A stretch of DNA of 64,000 nucleotides, taken from assembly GCA_903840435.1 (NCBI GenBank), contig CAIMFV010000023.1:1-64000 (forward strand). The letters are read 5' to 3'. The DNA is from an uncultured Caulobacterales bacterium (lineage in GTDB: Bacteria > Pseudomonadota > Alphaproteobacteria > Caulobacterales > Caulobacteraceae). The position numbers and the translations under genes were made by a program. Of the stretch, positions 39,137-48,184 are shown in pieces. Below the pieces are notes generated by a model. That model searched no databases. It had not been told where the DNA came from and worked only from the letters and a program-made list of their open reading frames with translations. Each line of letters opens with the position of its first letter. Positions within the stretch are counted from its first letter, which is position 1.

Positions 39137-39937
39137 ATGCTGATCGTCTTGTCTCCGGCCAAGAGTCTCGATTTCTCCGCGCCACCGGTCCAACCGCCCA
39201 TGACAGCGCCGGGCCAGGCCAAGGAGACGGCAAAGCTCGTCTCTGCCGCCCGCAAGCTCAGCCGTGCCGACCTCGCCCAGATGATGGACATATCGGACAA
39301 GTTGGCCGACCTAACCCATGCGCGGTTCAAGGCGTTTCGCGCCGAGCCTGACCCGGCTGCCATCCGTCCTGCCATGCTTGCCTTTGCAGGCGATGTGTAT
39401 GAGGGCCTGAAGGCGCGCACGCTCGATCTCGAAAGCCTGCAATGGGCGCAAGATCATGTGCGCATTTTATCCGGCCTCTATGGCGTGTTGCGGCCTCTCG
39501 ACCAGCTTCAGCCCTATCGCTTGGAGATGGGGGTGCGGGTGCCGGGCCTTGGATCGCTTTATGACTTCTGGGGCGACCGGATCGCCAAGATCTTGCGGGC
39601 CGCGTTGGATGGACAGGTCGATCCGACATTGGTCAACCTTGCCAGCCAGGAATATTTCGGCGCCGTTGACGTGCGGGCGCTGAAAAGGCCTGTGGTCAGT
39701 TGTGTCTTTTTGCAAGAGCGTGACGGGGTCAGGCGCAATCTCGGGCTGTTTTCCAAGGTGGCGCGGGGATTGATGGCGCGGTTTGCCATCGATAACCGCC
39801 TCGAGGCGACTGCGGATCTGAAGGCCTTTGATCGGGCCAATTATCGCTACCGCGCCGACCTTTCGACAGAGAACGAATGGACCTTCGTCCGGCCGCAGCC
39901 AGCGCTCGGCACGCCAATGGCGGTATCTGAGGCTTAG
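39137..39937 (+). CDS. yaaA: Peroxide stress protein YaaA (DUF328/UPF0246)
   Basis: The 266-residue protein opens MLIVLSPAKSLDF, the family hallmark. It contains ARFKAFRAE, FAGDVYEGL, ILSGLYGVLRPLDQLQPYRLE (quoted in parts: LSGLYGVLRPLD and YRLEMG) and NLASQEYFGAV. In E. coli YaaA lowers intracellular free iron during peroxide stress. A patatin-like gene follows after 22 bp, so they may be co-transcribed. Confidence 0.94.
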   Translation: MLIVLSPAKSLDFSAPPVQPPMTAPGQAKETAKLVSAARKLSRADLAQMMDISDKLADLTHARFKAFRAEPDPAAIRPAMLAFAGDVYEGLKARTLDLESLQWAQDHVRILSGLYGVLRPLDQLQPYRLEMGVRVPGLGSLYDFWGDRIAKILRAALDGQVDPTLVNLASQEYFGAVDVRALKRPVVSCVFLQERDGVRRNLGLFSKVARGLMARFAIDNRLEATADLKAFDRANYRYRADLSTENEWTFVRPQPALGTPMAVSEA

Positions 39938-39959
39938 CCGTCCGTGGGAGGCGCAACCC

Positions 39960-41039
39960 TTGACTGTGAAGCCAGACCCTGCCTCGCCGCCGGAGGCCCC
40001 AATCAAGCCGATCTGTCTTGCCTTGCAGGGCGGCGGCGCGCATGGGGCGTTCGAATGGGGGGTGTTGGATGCGCTGCTTGAAGATCCCCACCTGGATATA
40101 AAAGGCCTCTCCGGCGCGTCGGCAGGGGCGATGAATGCGGTGGTGTTGGCGAGCGGGCTTGCCAAGGGGGGGCGCGAGGGCGCGCGCCAAGGGCTTGCCG
40201 CGTTTTGGCGAAACATCAGCGGTGCCGGATCTCCGTTTGGCGATCTTGGATTTTGGTCGCGCAGCTTCGCGCCGGTTTTTGGCCGCGACAATCCCTTTGT
40301 CCAGGCTGCCAACGCCTTTGCCGACAACCTCGCCTCCGGCTCGCCCTTTGGCATTTCGCCCTATCAATTCAATCCGTTCAACTTCAACCCGCTGCGCGAG
40401 GCCCTGCAATCGGCGGTCGACTTTGCGCACCTGCGCAAGGCCCCTTCGGTACAGGTGTTTGTCGCGGCAACCGCGGTACGGTCCGGGCGACTGAAGATAT
40501 TTGATACCGGCGTTTTGACCGCCGACCATGTGCTCGCCTCGGCCTGTCTGCCCTATCTTTTCCAAGCGGTCGAGATTGACGGGGAAGCCTATTGGGATGG
40601 TGGCTTTACGGCCAACCCGCCCCTATGGCCGCTCTATTATGGCGACCTGCCGCGCGACATTTTGGTGGTCAATCTCAACCCTTTCCACCGCCCGACTACC
40701 CCGACCGATACCGGTGCCATTATCGACCGGCTGAATGAAATCACCTTCAACGCCACCCTGGCGGCGGAATTTCGGGCTGTCGCCTTCGTCAATCGTCTGG
40801 TCGAGGAGGAGATGTTGAACGCCAAGGGTCGCGCCCAATATCGGTCTGTGCGACTGCACCTCATTGCGGCTGAGGGCTATCTCGACCGACTCGCCTTGGC
40901 CTCAAAGTTCAATACCGATTGGGGCTTTCTGACCGAATTGCGCGATCTTGGCCGGACGGCGGCGCAATCCTGGCGCGCGGCGCATTTCGACGCGGTCGGT
41001 GTGCGCTCAAGCGTGGACGTCCGCTCAGACTTCCTCTAG
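39960..41039 (+). CDS. Patatin-like phospholipase
   Basis: The ~359-residue protein shows the patatin oxyanion hole GGGAHG (24-29), nucleophile S54 in GASAG and the dyad Asp near 214 in WDGGFTANPPL. It hydrolyses acyl esters, probably of phospholipids. The start is uncertain. TTG 39960 has GGGAGG at a good distance, and GTG 39966 is an alternative. The open frame extends 44 codons further, inside yaaA, and was rejected. No signal peptide is visible. Confidence 0.9.
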   Translation: MTVKPDPASPPEAPIKPICLALQGGGAHGAFEWGVLDALLEDPHLDIKGLSGASAGAMNAVVLASGLAKGGREGARQGLAAFWRNISGAGSPFGDLGFWSRSFAPVFGRDNPFVQAANAFADNLASGSPFGISPYQFNPFNFNPLREALQSAVDFAHLRKAPSVQVFVAATAVRSGRLKIFDTGVLTADHVLASACLPYLFQAVEIDGEAYWDGGFTANPPLWPLYYGDLPRDILVVNLNPFHRPTTPTDTGAIIDRLNEITFNATLAAEFRAVAFVNRLVEEEMLNAKGRAQYRSVRLHLIAAEGYLDRLALASKFNTDWGFLTELRDLGRTAAQSWRAAHFDAVGVRSSVDVRSDFL

Positions 41040-41049
41040 ACGCTAGAGG

Positions 41050-41478
41050 ATGATTGACGCACTTGTTGACCAAGCCGCCGACGCCACGGGCCTGACGACG
41101 GACCAATCCCGCACCGCACTCGCGGCGGCCCTGGCGCTGATTGAAAAGCACGCCGACCCAGAGCGTGTCACTGACCTGTTCAGCGCCGTCGAAGGGGCCA
41201 AGGCCTTGGCGGAAGAAGGCGCCAAGATGACCCAGAACAAGTCCGGCGGGCTGATGGCGGGCATGATGCGCACCGCAGGGGGCGCGGGCGGAGCGGCCAT
41301 GTCCGACGCCATGGCCATGGGGCAGAAATTAACCCGCCAAGGCGTGACCACAGCCGATTTGCAAACCATCTTGCCTGTGTCGATGGAGTTTGTCCGCACC
41401 GCGACAGGTCGCGACCTGCTCCGCGATGTGCTGATCACCATTCCGGGCCTTGGCCCCTTGCTCACCCCGCAGGACTAG
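41050..41478 (+). CDS. Hypothetical protein, DUF2780/DUF2267-like
   Basis: The 142-residue Ala/Gly-rich protein has a helical N-terminal half (LVDQAADATGLTTDQSRTAL and EKHADPERVTDLFSAVEGAK). A Gly-rich centre and the pattern IPGLGPLL at the end follow. The opening resembles small proteins of the DUF2780/DUF2267 type, with weak certainty. It starts 11 bp after the patatin gene and probably belongs to the same transcript. Confidence 0.6.
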   Translation: MIDALVDQAADATGLTTDQSRTALAAALALIEKHADPERVTDLFSAVEGAKALAEEGAKMTQNKSGGLMAGMMRTAGGAGGAAMSDAMAMGQKLTRQGVTTADLQTILPVSMEFVRTATGRDLLRDVLITIPGLGPLLTPQD

Positions 41479-41493
41479 GGCTGAGAAAAGCGC

Positions 41494-42675
41494 CTATCCC
41501 TCAGCTTTCGCTTGCGGCGGATAGAGCCTGGGCGGCGGACCAATATAATGGGTGCGCGGCTCGATAGGTCGGTTTTGGGCGTTCTGCTCCAGCGCGTGGG
41601 CCACCCAGCCGACGCTCCGCCCCAGCACAAATAGGCTAAAGGCCGTCTCCATCGGCAATTTCAAGGTGCGCGCCGCCGCAGCCAGGGCGAAGTCGAGATT
41701 GGGCGCCAGGCCACAGGCCTCCTCACCCGATGCGGCAATGTCTTGCACGTCCTTGGTTGGGGGCAGCCTTTCCAGGATAAACCGCGCCCTTGGATCGCCT
41801 AAAGGATAGAGGGGATGGCCAAAGCCTGGAATGGCGGCGCTTTGGTTGAACCGACGACGAACCGCGCCCTTCGGGTCTGGGTCGCGGGCGCACTCGGCCA
41901 AAAAGCCAGCCGCCTGGGCCACGCCACCATTTGGCTTCGGCCCCGACTGGGCCGCCAAGGCCGCTAAGACGCAGGCCGCCAGCGGCGCGCCCGTCGAGGC
42001 AACAATGCGCGCTGCATAGCTCGGCGCGGAAATATCGTGATCTGCGCTCAGCACCAGACAGATGCGGATCAAATCGACCCGGTCCCCCTCGACCCGCCAC
42101 GCGCTGGCGAGCCTACGGTGCAAAGGTCCACTCTTCTTGGCCCCGCCGACCGCATCGGCAAGGTCCATCATTAAGGACGCCGCGTCATTGAGAAGGGAAA
42201 TCGCCGGGCGTCCTGCCGTGGTGGGGTCTTCCGCCGCCCGTTGGGCGAGTAGCATATAGGCCCGGGTGCGGGCGTCCGGTCCAGACGATAGCCTTAAAGA
42301 GGGTCCTAATCCACCAAACGGATCGACCTCCTCTGACTTCCACAGCAGCCGGGCGCAGTCTTCGAGCGTCGCGCGTTCTGCCAGCGCAATAACATCTCGG
42401 CCACAGTAATAGAGCCGCCCCTCGGAAATCGTGCTGAGACCCGAGGCCAGGATCGGCGCGCTGGCGCTGGCGGTTTCGCGCGCCACCACACCTCGTCCCT
42501 GTTGGCTGCGCAAGGCCAGCCGTTCAATATCGGCGGCCGCGTAGAGATGGCGGCGGGGGGCGTCGAGGTCGGTTCGCGCGGCGATCAGGCCACGGCTCAC
42601 ATAGGCATAGAGGGTTTGCGGCTTCACCTTGAGCCGCTGTTGCGCCTCTTCCGCCGACAACCAGGAGCCGAGCAT
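41494..42675 (-). CDS. Citrate synthase family protein with N-terminal helix-turn-helix domain
   Basis: The 393-residue product fuses a MerR/excisionase-type HTH at residues ~3-50 (WLSAEEAQQRLKVKPQTLYAY then RRHLYAAADIERL) to a citrate synthase fold. Citrate synthase motifs are ADHDISAPSYAARIVAST and GFGHPLYPLGDPRARF, carrying the two catalytic His positions; a late Asp lies in LDFALAAAARTL. Reaction with oxaloacetate or propionyl-CoA cannot be told apart. ATG 42673-42675 has AAGG upstream; the ORF's 28-codon extension was rejected. It is divergent from the CDF transporter. The HTH may regulate or may only aid folding. Confidence 0.85.
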   Translation of the reverse strand: MLGSWLSAEEAQQRLKVKPQTLYAYVSRGLIAARTDLDAPRRHLYAAADIERLALRSQQGRGVVARETASASAPILASGLSTISEGRLYYCGRDVIALAERATLEDCARLLWKSEEVDPFGGLGPSLRLSSGPDARTRAYMLLAQRAAEDPTTAGRPAISLLNDAASLMMDLADAVGGAKKSGPLHRRLASAWRVEGDRVDLIRICLVLSADHDISAPSYAARIVASTGAPLAACVLAALAAQSGPKPNGGVAQAAGFLAECARDPDPKGAVRRRFNQSAAIPGFGHPLYPLGDPRARFILERLPPTKDVQDIAASGEEACGLAPNLDFALAAAARTLKLPMETAFSLFVLGRSVGWVAHALEQNAQNRPIEPRTHYIGPPPRLYPPQAKAEG

Positions 42676-42826
42676 GGCGACCTTCCGTCCCTCAGTGTGG
42701 TTGTGTCTTACGCCAAAGCGCCACGTTTCACCTAGGAGATTGTCGCAGCCCACGCGCACTTTCCGCTAGCCTTTTGCCCGATCCTCTGCACATGGGAAAG
42801 CTCTATCCTGGGAGATACGCCCCAAA

Positions 42827-43837
42827 ATGAACGCAACGGCTGAAACGGAGGCTCACCTGACGCCTGGGGCCAGGCCGGGCGGACTTGCGCCCGACGCCAG
42901 TGCTGCGCTGACGGCGCGGGTGACCCAATTTTCCTTAGGCCTAGCCATCCTCTTGACCCTGTTAAAGGCGCTCGCTTGGCGTCTTTCCGGCTCGGTGGCC
43001 CTGCTGGCCTCGCTTGGTGACAGTGCGCTGGACGTCTTCGCCGCCGCGGCGACGTTTTTTGCCGTCCGCTATGCGGTTGCGCCTGCCGACGCCGAGCATC
43101 GATACGGTCATGGCAAGGCCGAAGCCTTTGCCAGCCTTTTGCAAGCCGGATTGGTGTTTGCGTCCGGCGCCTTGATTGGCCGCGAGGCGCTCGACCATCT
43201 TTTGCAGCCAAGGCCCGTTGAGGCGGAGGTCTTTGGCATGGGCGTCATGGCGTTTTCCATGGTCGCCGTGGTTGCCTTAGTCACCGCCCAGAACCGCGTG
43301 TTGAAAAAAACCGGCAGTGTCGCCGTTCATGGAGATCGGGCCCACTATTTGGCCGATCTGGTGGCCAATGGCGCCGCCTTTGCCGGGCTCGGCGCAGCGG
43401 CCCTGTTCAAAGATACGCGGTTTGATGCGGCCGCTGGGCTGTTCGTTGCCGTTTGGCTGGTCTGGGGGGCTGTCGGCGTGTTTCGCGAGGCGGCGCATCA
43501 ATTGATGGATAAGGAACTCGACGACGCCGAGCGCGAGGTGATTATCCAACTGGCGGGGAATGATCCGGCGGTTCGCGGCGTGCACCAATTGCGCACGCGC
43601 GCGTCCGGCCCCTTCATCCACATCCAGATGCATATGGATCTCGATCCGGACCTCACCTTAGAGGCGGCGCACCGGATCGTGGTGCGTGCCGAAAACCGAT
43701 TACTGGAAGCTTTTCCAGCCGCAGACGTCTTGATCCATGCCGACCCCAGTGGCCGCGCCGAACCCCATGGCGGGGTCTTTGGCGAGGCGCCCTATGAGGC
43801 CCATGAACACACTGAAGCTAATGAGGCGCCGCATTAA
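42827..43837 (+). CDS. Cation diffusion facilitator transporter (FieF-like)
   Basis: This 336-residue divalent metal/proton antiporter has six helices. Metal-site residues are visible in helix 2 (ASLGDSALDVF) and helix 5 (HGDRAHYLADLVAN), the HxxxD/DxxxD pattern of FieF/YiiP. The cytoplasmic domain has HIQMHMDLDPDLTLEAAH and VLIHADPSG. The C-terminus is His-rich. It exports Fe, Zn or similar ions from the cytosol; specificity is not predictable. Its end overlaps the convergent MFS gene by 20 bp. Confidence 0.92.
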   Translation: MNATAETEAHLTPGARPGGLAPDASAALTARVTQFSLGLAILLTLLKALAWRLSGSVALLASLGDSALDVFAAAATFFAVRYAVAPADAEHRYGHGKAEAFASLLQAGLVFASGALIGREALDHLLQPRPVEAEVFGMGVMAFSMVAVVALVTAQNRVLKKTGSVAVHGDRAHYLADLVANGAAFAGLGAAALFKDTRFDAAAGLFVAVWLVWGAVGVFREAAHQLMDKELDDAEREVIIQLAGNDPAVRGVHQLRTRASGPFIHIQMHMDLDPDLTLEAAHRIVVRAENRLLEAFPAADVLIHADPSGRAEPHGGVFGEAPYEAHEHTEANEAPH

Positions 43838-45077
43838 GGCGGCTGAGGGCGGGCATCTCGGCCTCTGGCTCGGCGGCGACGAGGCGCGGCACCAAAAGCT
43901 GCACAATAGCCAGCCCGATCAAATAACAAAGTGATCCATAGGCCAAGAGCGGCCCGTAACCCAGGCCTGCGCCCAGCACACGTCCGGCGGCTTGCAAAAT
44001 CAACATGCCCGCGAGATTGCCGCAAAAGGCGCTGAACGAAATGACGGTCGCCACCCGGTCTTTTGGAATAATCTCCGTACACAGGGCAAAAATATTGGTC
44101 GAATAGCCCTGATGGGCGGCGACCGTCAGGGCGAGGATGGCGGTTGCCCAGGCGACATTTGGTGCGAACGGGGCCAAGGCCAAGGGAAGCGTCGCCAGAC
44201 TTAAGATCAATAGGCCAAGTTTGCGGGTGCGATTGAGGGAGACCCCGCGCTTCAACACCTGGTTCGAGGCGTATCCGGCCACAACCGCACCGAGGGCCGC
44301 GCCGCAATAGATCACGGCCAAGGGGAGGCCAAGCTCAGAAAGTCCGAGGTGGAAAATCCGATGCAAAAGGTCGGGCGTCCAAAACAATAACAGCCACCAC
44401 ACCTGATCGGAAAAGAGCTTAGCCCCGGTAATAGCCCAGGTCCGCCGGTCGCCAAATACGGTTCGCCAGCTGACGGTCGGGGAGGTCGGTTGATCGCTGG
44501 TCGTGTCATCGACGATCAAGGCACCGGGCTGCAACAGGCTCCAGGCCAGCACCCAGATCAGGCCGAGCCCTCCCGTGACCAAAAAGCTATTTCGCCACCC
44601 AAAGCGCAACGCCAAGAGCGGAATGACCAGCGGGGTTAGGATGGCGCCAATTGAATTGGCCGCGTTCATAACGCCTAAGGCCAGGCCCCGTTCTGAGACC
44701 GGATAGGCGGCGGTCAGGCTCTTGAGGGCGGTTGGCGTCGCCATGGCTTCCGTCGCCCCCAGCGCCAAGCGTGCCGCGCCAAATTGCAGCCCCCCGCGCG
44801 CCACGGCATGGGCCATGGCCGCTAAGCTCCAGGCGCCCACCGCCAGAGGGTTTGCCCGTCGCCAGCCGATTCGATCCACGAGCCTACCGGCAAACAGAAG
44901 GGCGATGGCGGCAGAGAACTGAAATATGGCGGTGAGGTTGCCGTAGTCCTGATCGGTCCAATGCAGATCGACCTGCATGATCGGCTTTAAAACCGCGATA
45001 ATCTGGCGGTCGGCATAGTTGAGAATACCTGCGGCAATGACCATGCCCAGCAAGAGCCGTTTGCCGCTCGGTTTCAT
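43818..45077 (-). CDS. MFS transporter of the sulfoquinovose operon
   Basis: The 419-residue protein has 12 predicted helices and resembles the anion:cation symporter (ExuT-like hexuronate) branch: YADRQIIAVLKPIMQVDL, FAGRLVDRIGWRRANP and MNAANSIGAILTPLVIPLL. ATG 45075-45077 overlaps the sulfoquinovosidase stop by 4 bp, so it is the fourth gene of the operon. By context it would import sulfoquinovose or its glycerol glycoside. Agrobacterium uses an ABC transporter for this step, and E. coli uses other carriers. The substrate is inferred from the neighbours only. Confidence 0.88.
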   Translation of the reverse strand: MKPSGKRLLLGMVIAAGILNYADRQIIAVLKPIMQVDLHWTDQDYGNLTAIFQFSAAIALLFAGRLVDRIGWRRANPLAVGAWSLAAMAHAVARGGLQFGAARLALGATEAMATPTALKSLTAAYPVSERGLALGVMNAANSIGAILTPLVIPLLALRFGWRNSFLVTGGLGLIWVLAWSLLQPGALIVDDTTSDQPTSPTVSWRTVFGDRRTWAITGAKLFSDQVWWLLLFWTPDLLHRIFHLGLSELGLPLAVIYCGAALGAVVAGYASNQVLKRGVSLNRTRKLGLLILSLATLPLALAPFAPNVAWATAILALTVAAHQGYSTNIFALCTEIIPKDRVATVISFSAFCGNLAGMLILQAAGRVLGAGLGYGPLLAYGSLCYLIGLAIVQLLVPRLVAAEPEAEMPALSRLNAAPH

Positions 45078-47098
45078 GACGCCGCCACACCAAATTGGCC
45101 CAGTTGCGCAAAGAGCGCGCCCCATCGGCTGCCTTGCCGGTAAAAGACCGGGGGGTGCCCGAGCGGCGCGTCCACCTCGACCGTGCTGCCGCCGTCAAAC
45201 CTCGCCCCGCTCCAGACATGGACCCAGGCGCAGCCCTTCGGCAGATAGGCTTGCCAGCGCGTCGTGTCAGGCTGCAACACCGGGGCGATAAGCAGGTCTT
45301 CGCCCAACAAATAGACAACTTGCGTGTCGTAGGCCGCCGCATCGTCTGGGAAATGCAGAAAAAGCGGTCTTTGCAGCGGCAGGCCTTGGGTGGCGGCCTC
45401 TTGCGACAGAGCCTTGAGATAGGGTTTCAAGTGACGATAGATGCGGGTCATGCGGGCAAAGTGGGCCAGCACCACCGGGTCCTGATCGACCTGCAGATTT
45501 TGGTCCGGACGATTGCCTTCATGGGTGCGCATAACGGCCGTAAAGGCGGCCATTTCGGTCCAGCGCATGATCAGGTCGGGCGTTCGGACATTGTCAAACA
45601 GGCTCGTATACCCGCCAATATCGCTATGGTGATAGGCATTGCCGAGCAAGCCCGATGACAAGGCTGCGCAGATTACTGTTGGCAAACCGTCATGGCGGGA
45701 AAAGTCGACCGATTGGTCTCCCGCCCAGAGGAGCGGGCAATAGGCTTGCACGCCGGTGAACCCAGCGCGCATGAAATAGAGCGCGTCTCCGGTCTTGCCG
45801 CGACTTTCCAGCGCCTGAGCATTGACCTTGGCCCACAGGGTCGGCCAGGCATTGTGGGCCAACATACCGTCAAGGCCACTGGCCAGGCGCACATCGTGTG
45901 GCAGATATTCGCCAAAATCGGCCATCCAACCGGAGAGACCGAAGTCGAGCATATTCTGGCCGATGACCGTTTCAGCGAACCAGTCTGCCGCTTCCTCTTG
46001 GGTAAAATCGACAACGCCGCAGAAGAACTCCCCAAAATCAACCAGATAGGGCGCGTCTGCATGTTTGTCTCGGGCGAGAAAGCCGCGCGCCAAGGCCTCG
46101 GGATAGAGGGTGCCGTCGACGCACAGATAGGGATTGACATAGCCCATGAAGCGAACCCCCTCGGCTGCGAGGTCCTTGATGCGCTGGGGTAGGTCAGGAT
46201 AGCGCGCGGCATTCCACCGCCAGTCCCAAAACAGCCGCCGCCCAAAGGAGGTTTCACGCAAGCCCACCCAGTCTTCGCACCACAGCGCCGACAGCGCCGC
46301 GCCGGAGGCCTGATAGGTCTGCAAGCGCACAAAACCCATTTCGCCGCACTTCAAGCCAATGATCGCGCCGTCCAGCACCCAGTCTGGCAAGGGAGGTTGT
46401 CGGCCAAACCGGGCTGAGAGCGCGCCGACCAGGGCGGGAAAATCCGGCTCAGCGAAAATCTCGAGCTGGCGGGGCGTCTCCCAGGCCTCGAGCTCGTGAA
46501 ACCCCGCATGGCGAAAGTCAAAGGCTGTATAGGCGGTGGTATCCATATGCAGCGCATAGCGCCGCGACGAGAGGAAGGTGGGCTGCGGATAGTTGGTGCA
46601 ATAATAGTCGCCGCCCGCTTGGGTCTGGTCGGCCAGGAAGGTCAATAGGGTCGACTTGTCGCGGCCCACGCCGGGTTCAGAGGTCCACAGCGGAAATCGC
46701 CGACCTCGAAGATTGAAATAGGACATCTGCTCGCCGCAGCCATAGACCCGCTCGTCGGCCTCTGCGTGAAACCGCAGCCAAATCCGGTTGAAGGACGGGT
46801 CTTCACTGTGCAGCGACAGGGTGAGTTTGTGCGCCGTGGCGGCAAGCCGGAGGCGCAGAATGGCCGGTTGGCCCGGCAGGATGGAAAAATCGACGCCGTC
46901 GCCGTCCTCAGCCGCCTTGGCGGAGGTCAGGGGGATGCGGGCGCTGACATAGTCGTCAATTTTGAAATTACCCCGGGCCATTTGGATGTCGGGTTCGCCG
47001 TGGCCTAAAGAGACAAAGGGCGCATCGGTGCGATGGCGGATCAGCGCGTGGCCGTGAAAGTCCAGATCAAATCCGTCAGCGAAAAAGCGGAGCCGCAT
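45074..47098 (-). CDS. GH31 sulfoquinovosidase (YihQ/SmoI-like)
   Basis: This 674-residue retaining glycoside hydrolase would release sulfoquinovose from sulfolipid glycosides. The nucleophile is D394 (GWMADFGEYLP) and the acid/base is D461 (LWAGDQSVDF). Residues that read sulfoquinovose in E. coli YihQ appear conserved by recalled alignment: R288 and W291 (GRRLFWDW, the R-x-x-W pair) and Y497 (HHSDIGGYTSLF). Long stretches match YihQ in order (RFMGYVNPYL, MRTHEGNRP, RPLFLHF, PPVFYR). There is no signal peptide, so it is cytoplasmic. It is 21 bp after the monooxygenase gene and overlaps the MFS gene by 4 bp. Confidence 0.88.
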   Translation of the reverse strand: MRLRFFADGFDLDFHGHALIRHRTDAPFVSLGHGEPDIQMARGNFKIDDYVSARIPLTSAKAAEDGDGVDFSILPGQPAILRLRLAATAHKLTLSLHSEDPSFNRIWLRFHAEADERVYGCGEQMSYFNLRGRRFPLWTSEPGVGRDKSTLLTFLADQTQAGGDYYCTNYPQPTFLSSRRYALHMDTTAYTAFDFRHAGFHELEAWETPRQLEIFAEPDFPALVGALSARFGRQPPLPDWVLDGAIIGLKCGEMGFVRLQTYQASGAALSALWCEDWVGLRETSFGRRLFWDWRWNAARYPDLPQRIKDLAAEGVRFMGYVNPYLCVDGTLYPEALARGFLARDKHADAPYLVDFGEFFCGVVDFTQEEAADWFAETVIGQNMLDFGLSGWMADFGEYLPHDVRLASGLDGMLAHNAWPTLWAKVNAQALESRGKTGDALYFMRAGFTGVQAYCPLLWAGDQSVDFSRHDGLPTVICAALSSGLLGNAYHHSDIGGYTSLFDNVRTPDLIMRWTEMAAFTAVMRTHEGNRPDQNLQVDQDPVVLAHFARMTRIYRHLKPYLKALSQEAATQGLPLQRPLFLHFPDDAAAYDTQVVYLLGEDLLIAPVLQPDTTRWQAYLPKGCAWVHVWSGARFDGGSTVEVDAPLGHPPVFYRQGSRWGALFAQLGQFGVAAS

Positions 47099-47119
47099 TT
47101 TGCGCGCCTTTTCTTACGG

Positions 47120-48184
47120 TTAGACGAGTGGGCCGTGGTTCAAATTTGGCAAGACATGGCGGGCGAACAGGTCGGCCTCCGCCGCATGCGGATAGCCAGA
47201 GAGCACGAAGGCGTCGATGCCCAGGCTGCGATAATCATTCAATTTGGCCAGGACCTGATCTGGATCGCCAACAATCGCTGCCCCACAGCCGGAGCGGGCG
47301 CGGCCGACACCGGTCCAGAGATTGGCTTCGGCATAGCCGTCTTCCGCCGCGGTCTCACGCAGCGCCGCTTGGGCCTGGACGCCCGCGGACTGGGAATCGA
47401 GGGACTTAGCGCGGATTTCCGCTCCCACCGCGTCGTCCAGCTTACTCAGCAACCGGTTGGCCGCAGTGCGCGCTTCGGCCTCGGTGTCGCGCACCACCAC
47501 ATGGGCGCGATAGCCAAATTTCAAGCTGCGGCCATATTTCGCCGCCCGGGCCTTCATATCGGTGATGATCTCAACCACGGCCTCGCGCTTGTCCGGCCAC
47601 ATCAAATAGACGTCGCAGCCCTTGGCGGCCGCCTCGCGCGCATCTTCCGACAGTCCACCAAAATAGAGCAACGGTGCCTTGCCAGAATGGGTGGTGATGC
47701 GCGGGGGTTTCAGCGACAAGGACCAGAATTCGCCGCGATGCTCCAAGGCTTCGCCATTGAGCAAGGTCTTTAAGATCTGCATCGCTTCAAGGGTTCGGGC
47801 GTATCGTGGGCCAGAAGCCAGCTTTTCGCCCGGGAGGTCGGAAGAAATAATATTGACCGTCAGTCGCCCGCCGAGAATCTGATCCAGAGTGGCGATTTGA
47901 CGGGCGAGTTGCGGCGGCCACATTTCGCCAATCCGCACCGCCATCAACAGACGCATCCGGCGGACCAAAGGGGCCATGGCGGCGGCAAAGACGGTGGTGT
48001 CGATGCCAAGCTCATAGCCGGAGGGGAGCAAGATATTGTCAAACCCGCCCGCCTCGGCTTGCATGACGATGTTGCGGCAATGCTCCCAACTGGACTTTAG
48101 CTGGGCATCGGGAACGCCAAGAAATTCGTAGTCATCGTCGCAGAGGGCAGAAAACCAGCTGACTTCACAGGGGGGCAGGTTCAT
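47120..48184 (-). CDS. Flavin-dependent alkanesulfonate monooxygenase family, probable sulfoquinovose monooxygenase (SmoC-like)
   Basis: The 354-residue luciferase-like (SsuD-family) protein opens EVSWFSALCDDDYEFLGVPD and contains family motifs GFDNILLPSGYELG, ARQIATLDQILGGRLTVNI and YFGGLSEDAREAAAK. SsuD-type enzymes use FMNH2 and O2 to cleave C-S bonds to sulfite and an aldehyde. Between a sulfoquinovosidase and an aldo-keto reductase, the best reading is SmoC, which makes 6-oxo-glucose and sulfite from sulfoquinovose. No flavin reductase (SmoA) gene is adjacent, so FMNH2 must come from elsewhere. It overlaps the reductase gene by 4 bp. Confidence 0.82.
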   Translation of the reverse strand: MNLPPCEVSWFSALCDDDYEFLGVPDAQLKSSWEHCRNIVMQAEAGGFDNILLPSGYELGIDTTVFAAAMAPLVRRMRLLMAVRIGEMWPPQLARQIATLDQILGGRLTVNIISSDLPGEKLASGPRYARTLEAMQILKTLLNGEALEHRGEFWSLSLKPPRITTHSGKAPLLYFGGLSEDAREAAAKGCDVYLMWPDKREAVVEIITDMKARAAKYGRSLKFGYRAHVVVRDTEAEARTAANRLLSKLDDAVGAEIRAKSLDSQSAGVQAQAALRETAAEDGYAEANLWTGVGRARSGCGAAIVGDPDQVLAKLNDYRSLGIDAFVLSGYPHAAEADLFARHVLPNLNHGPLV

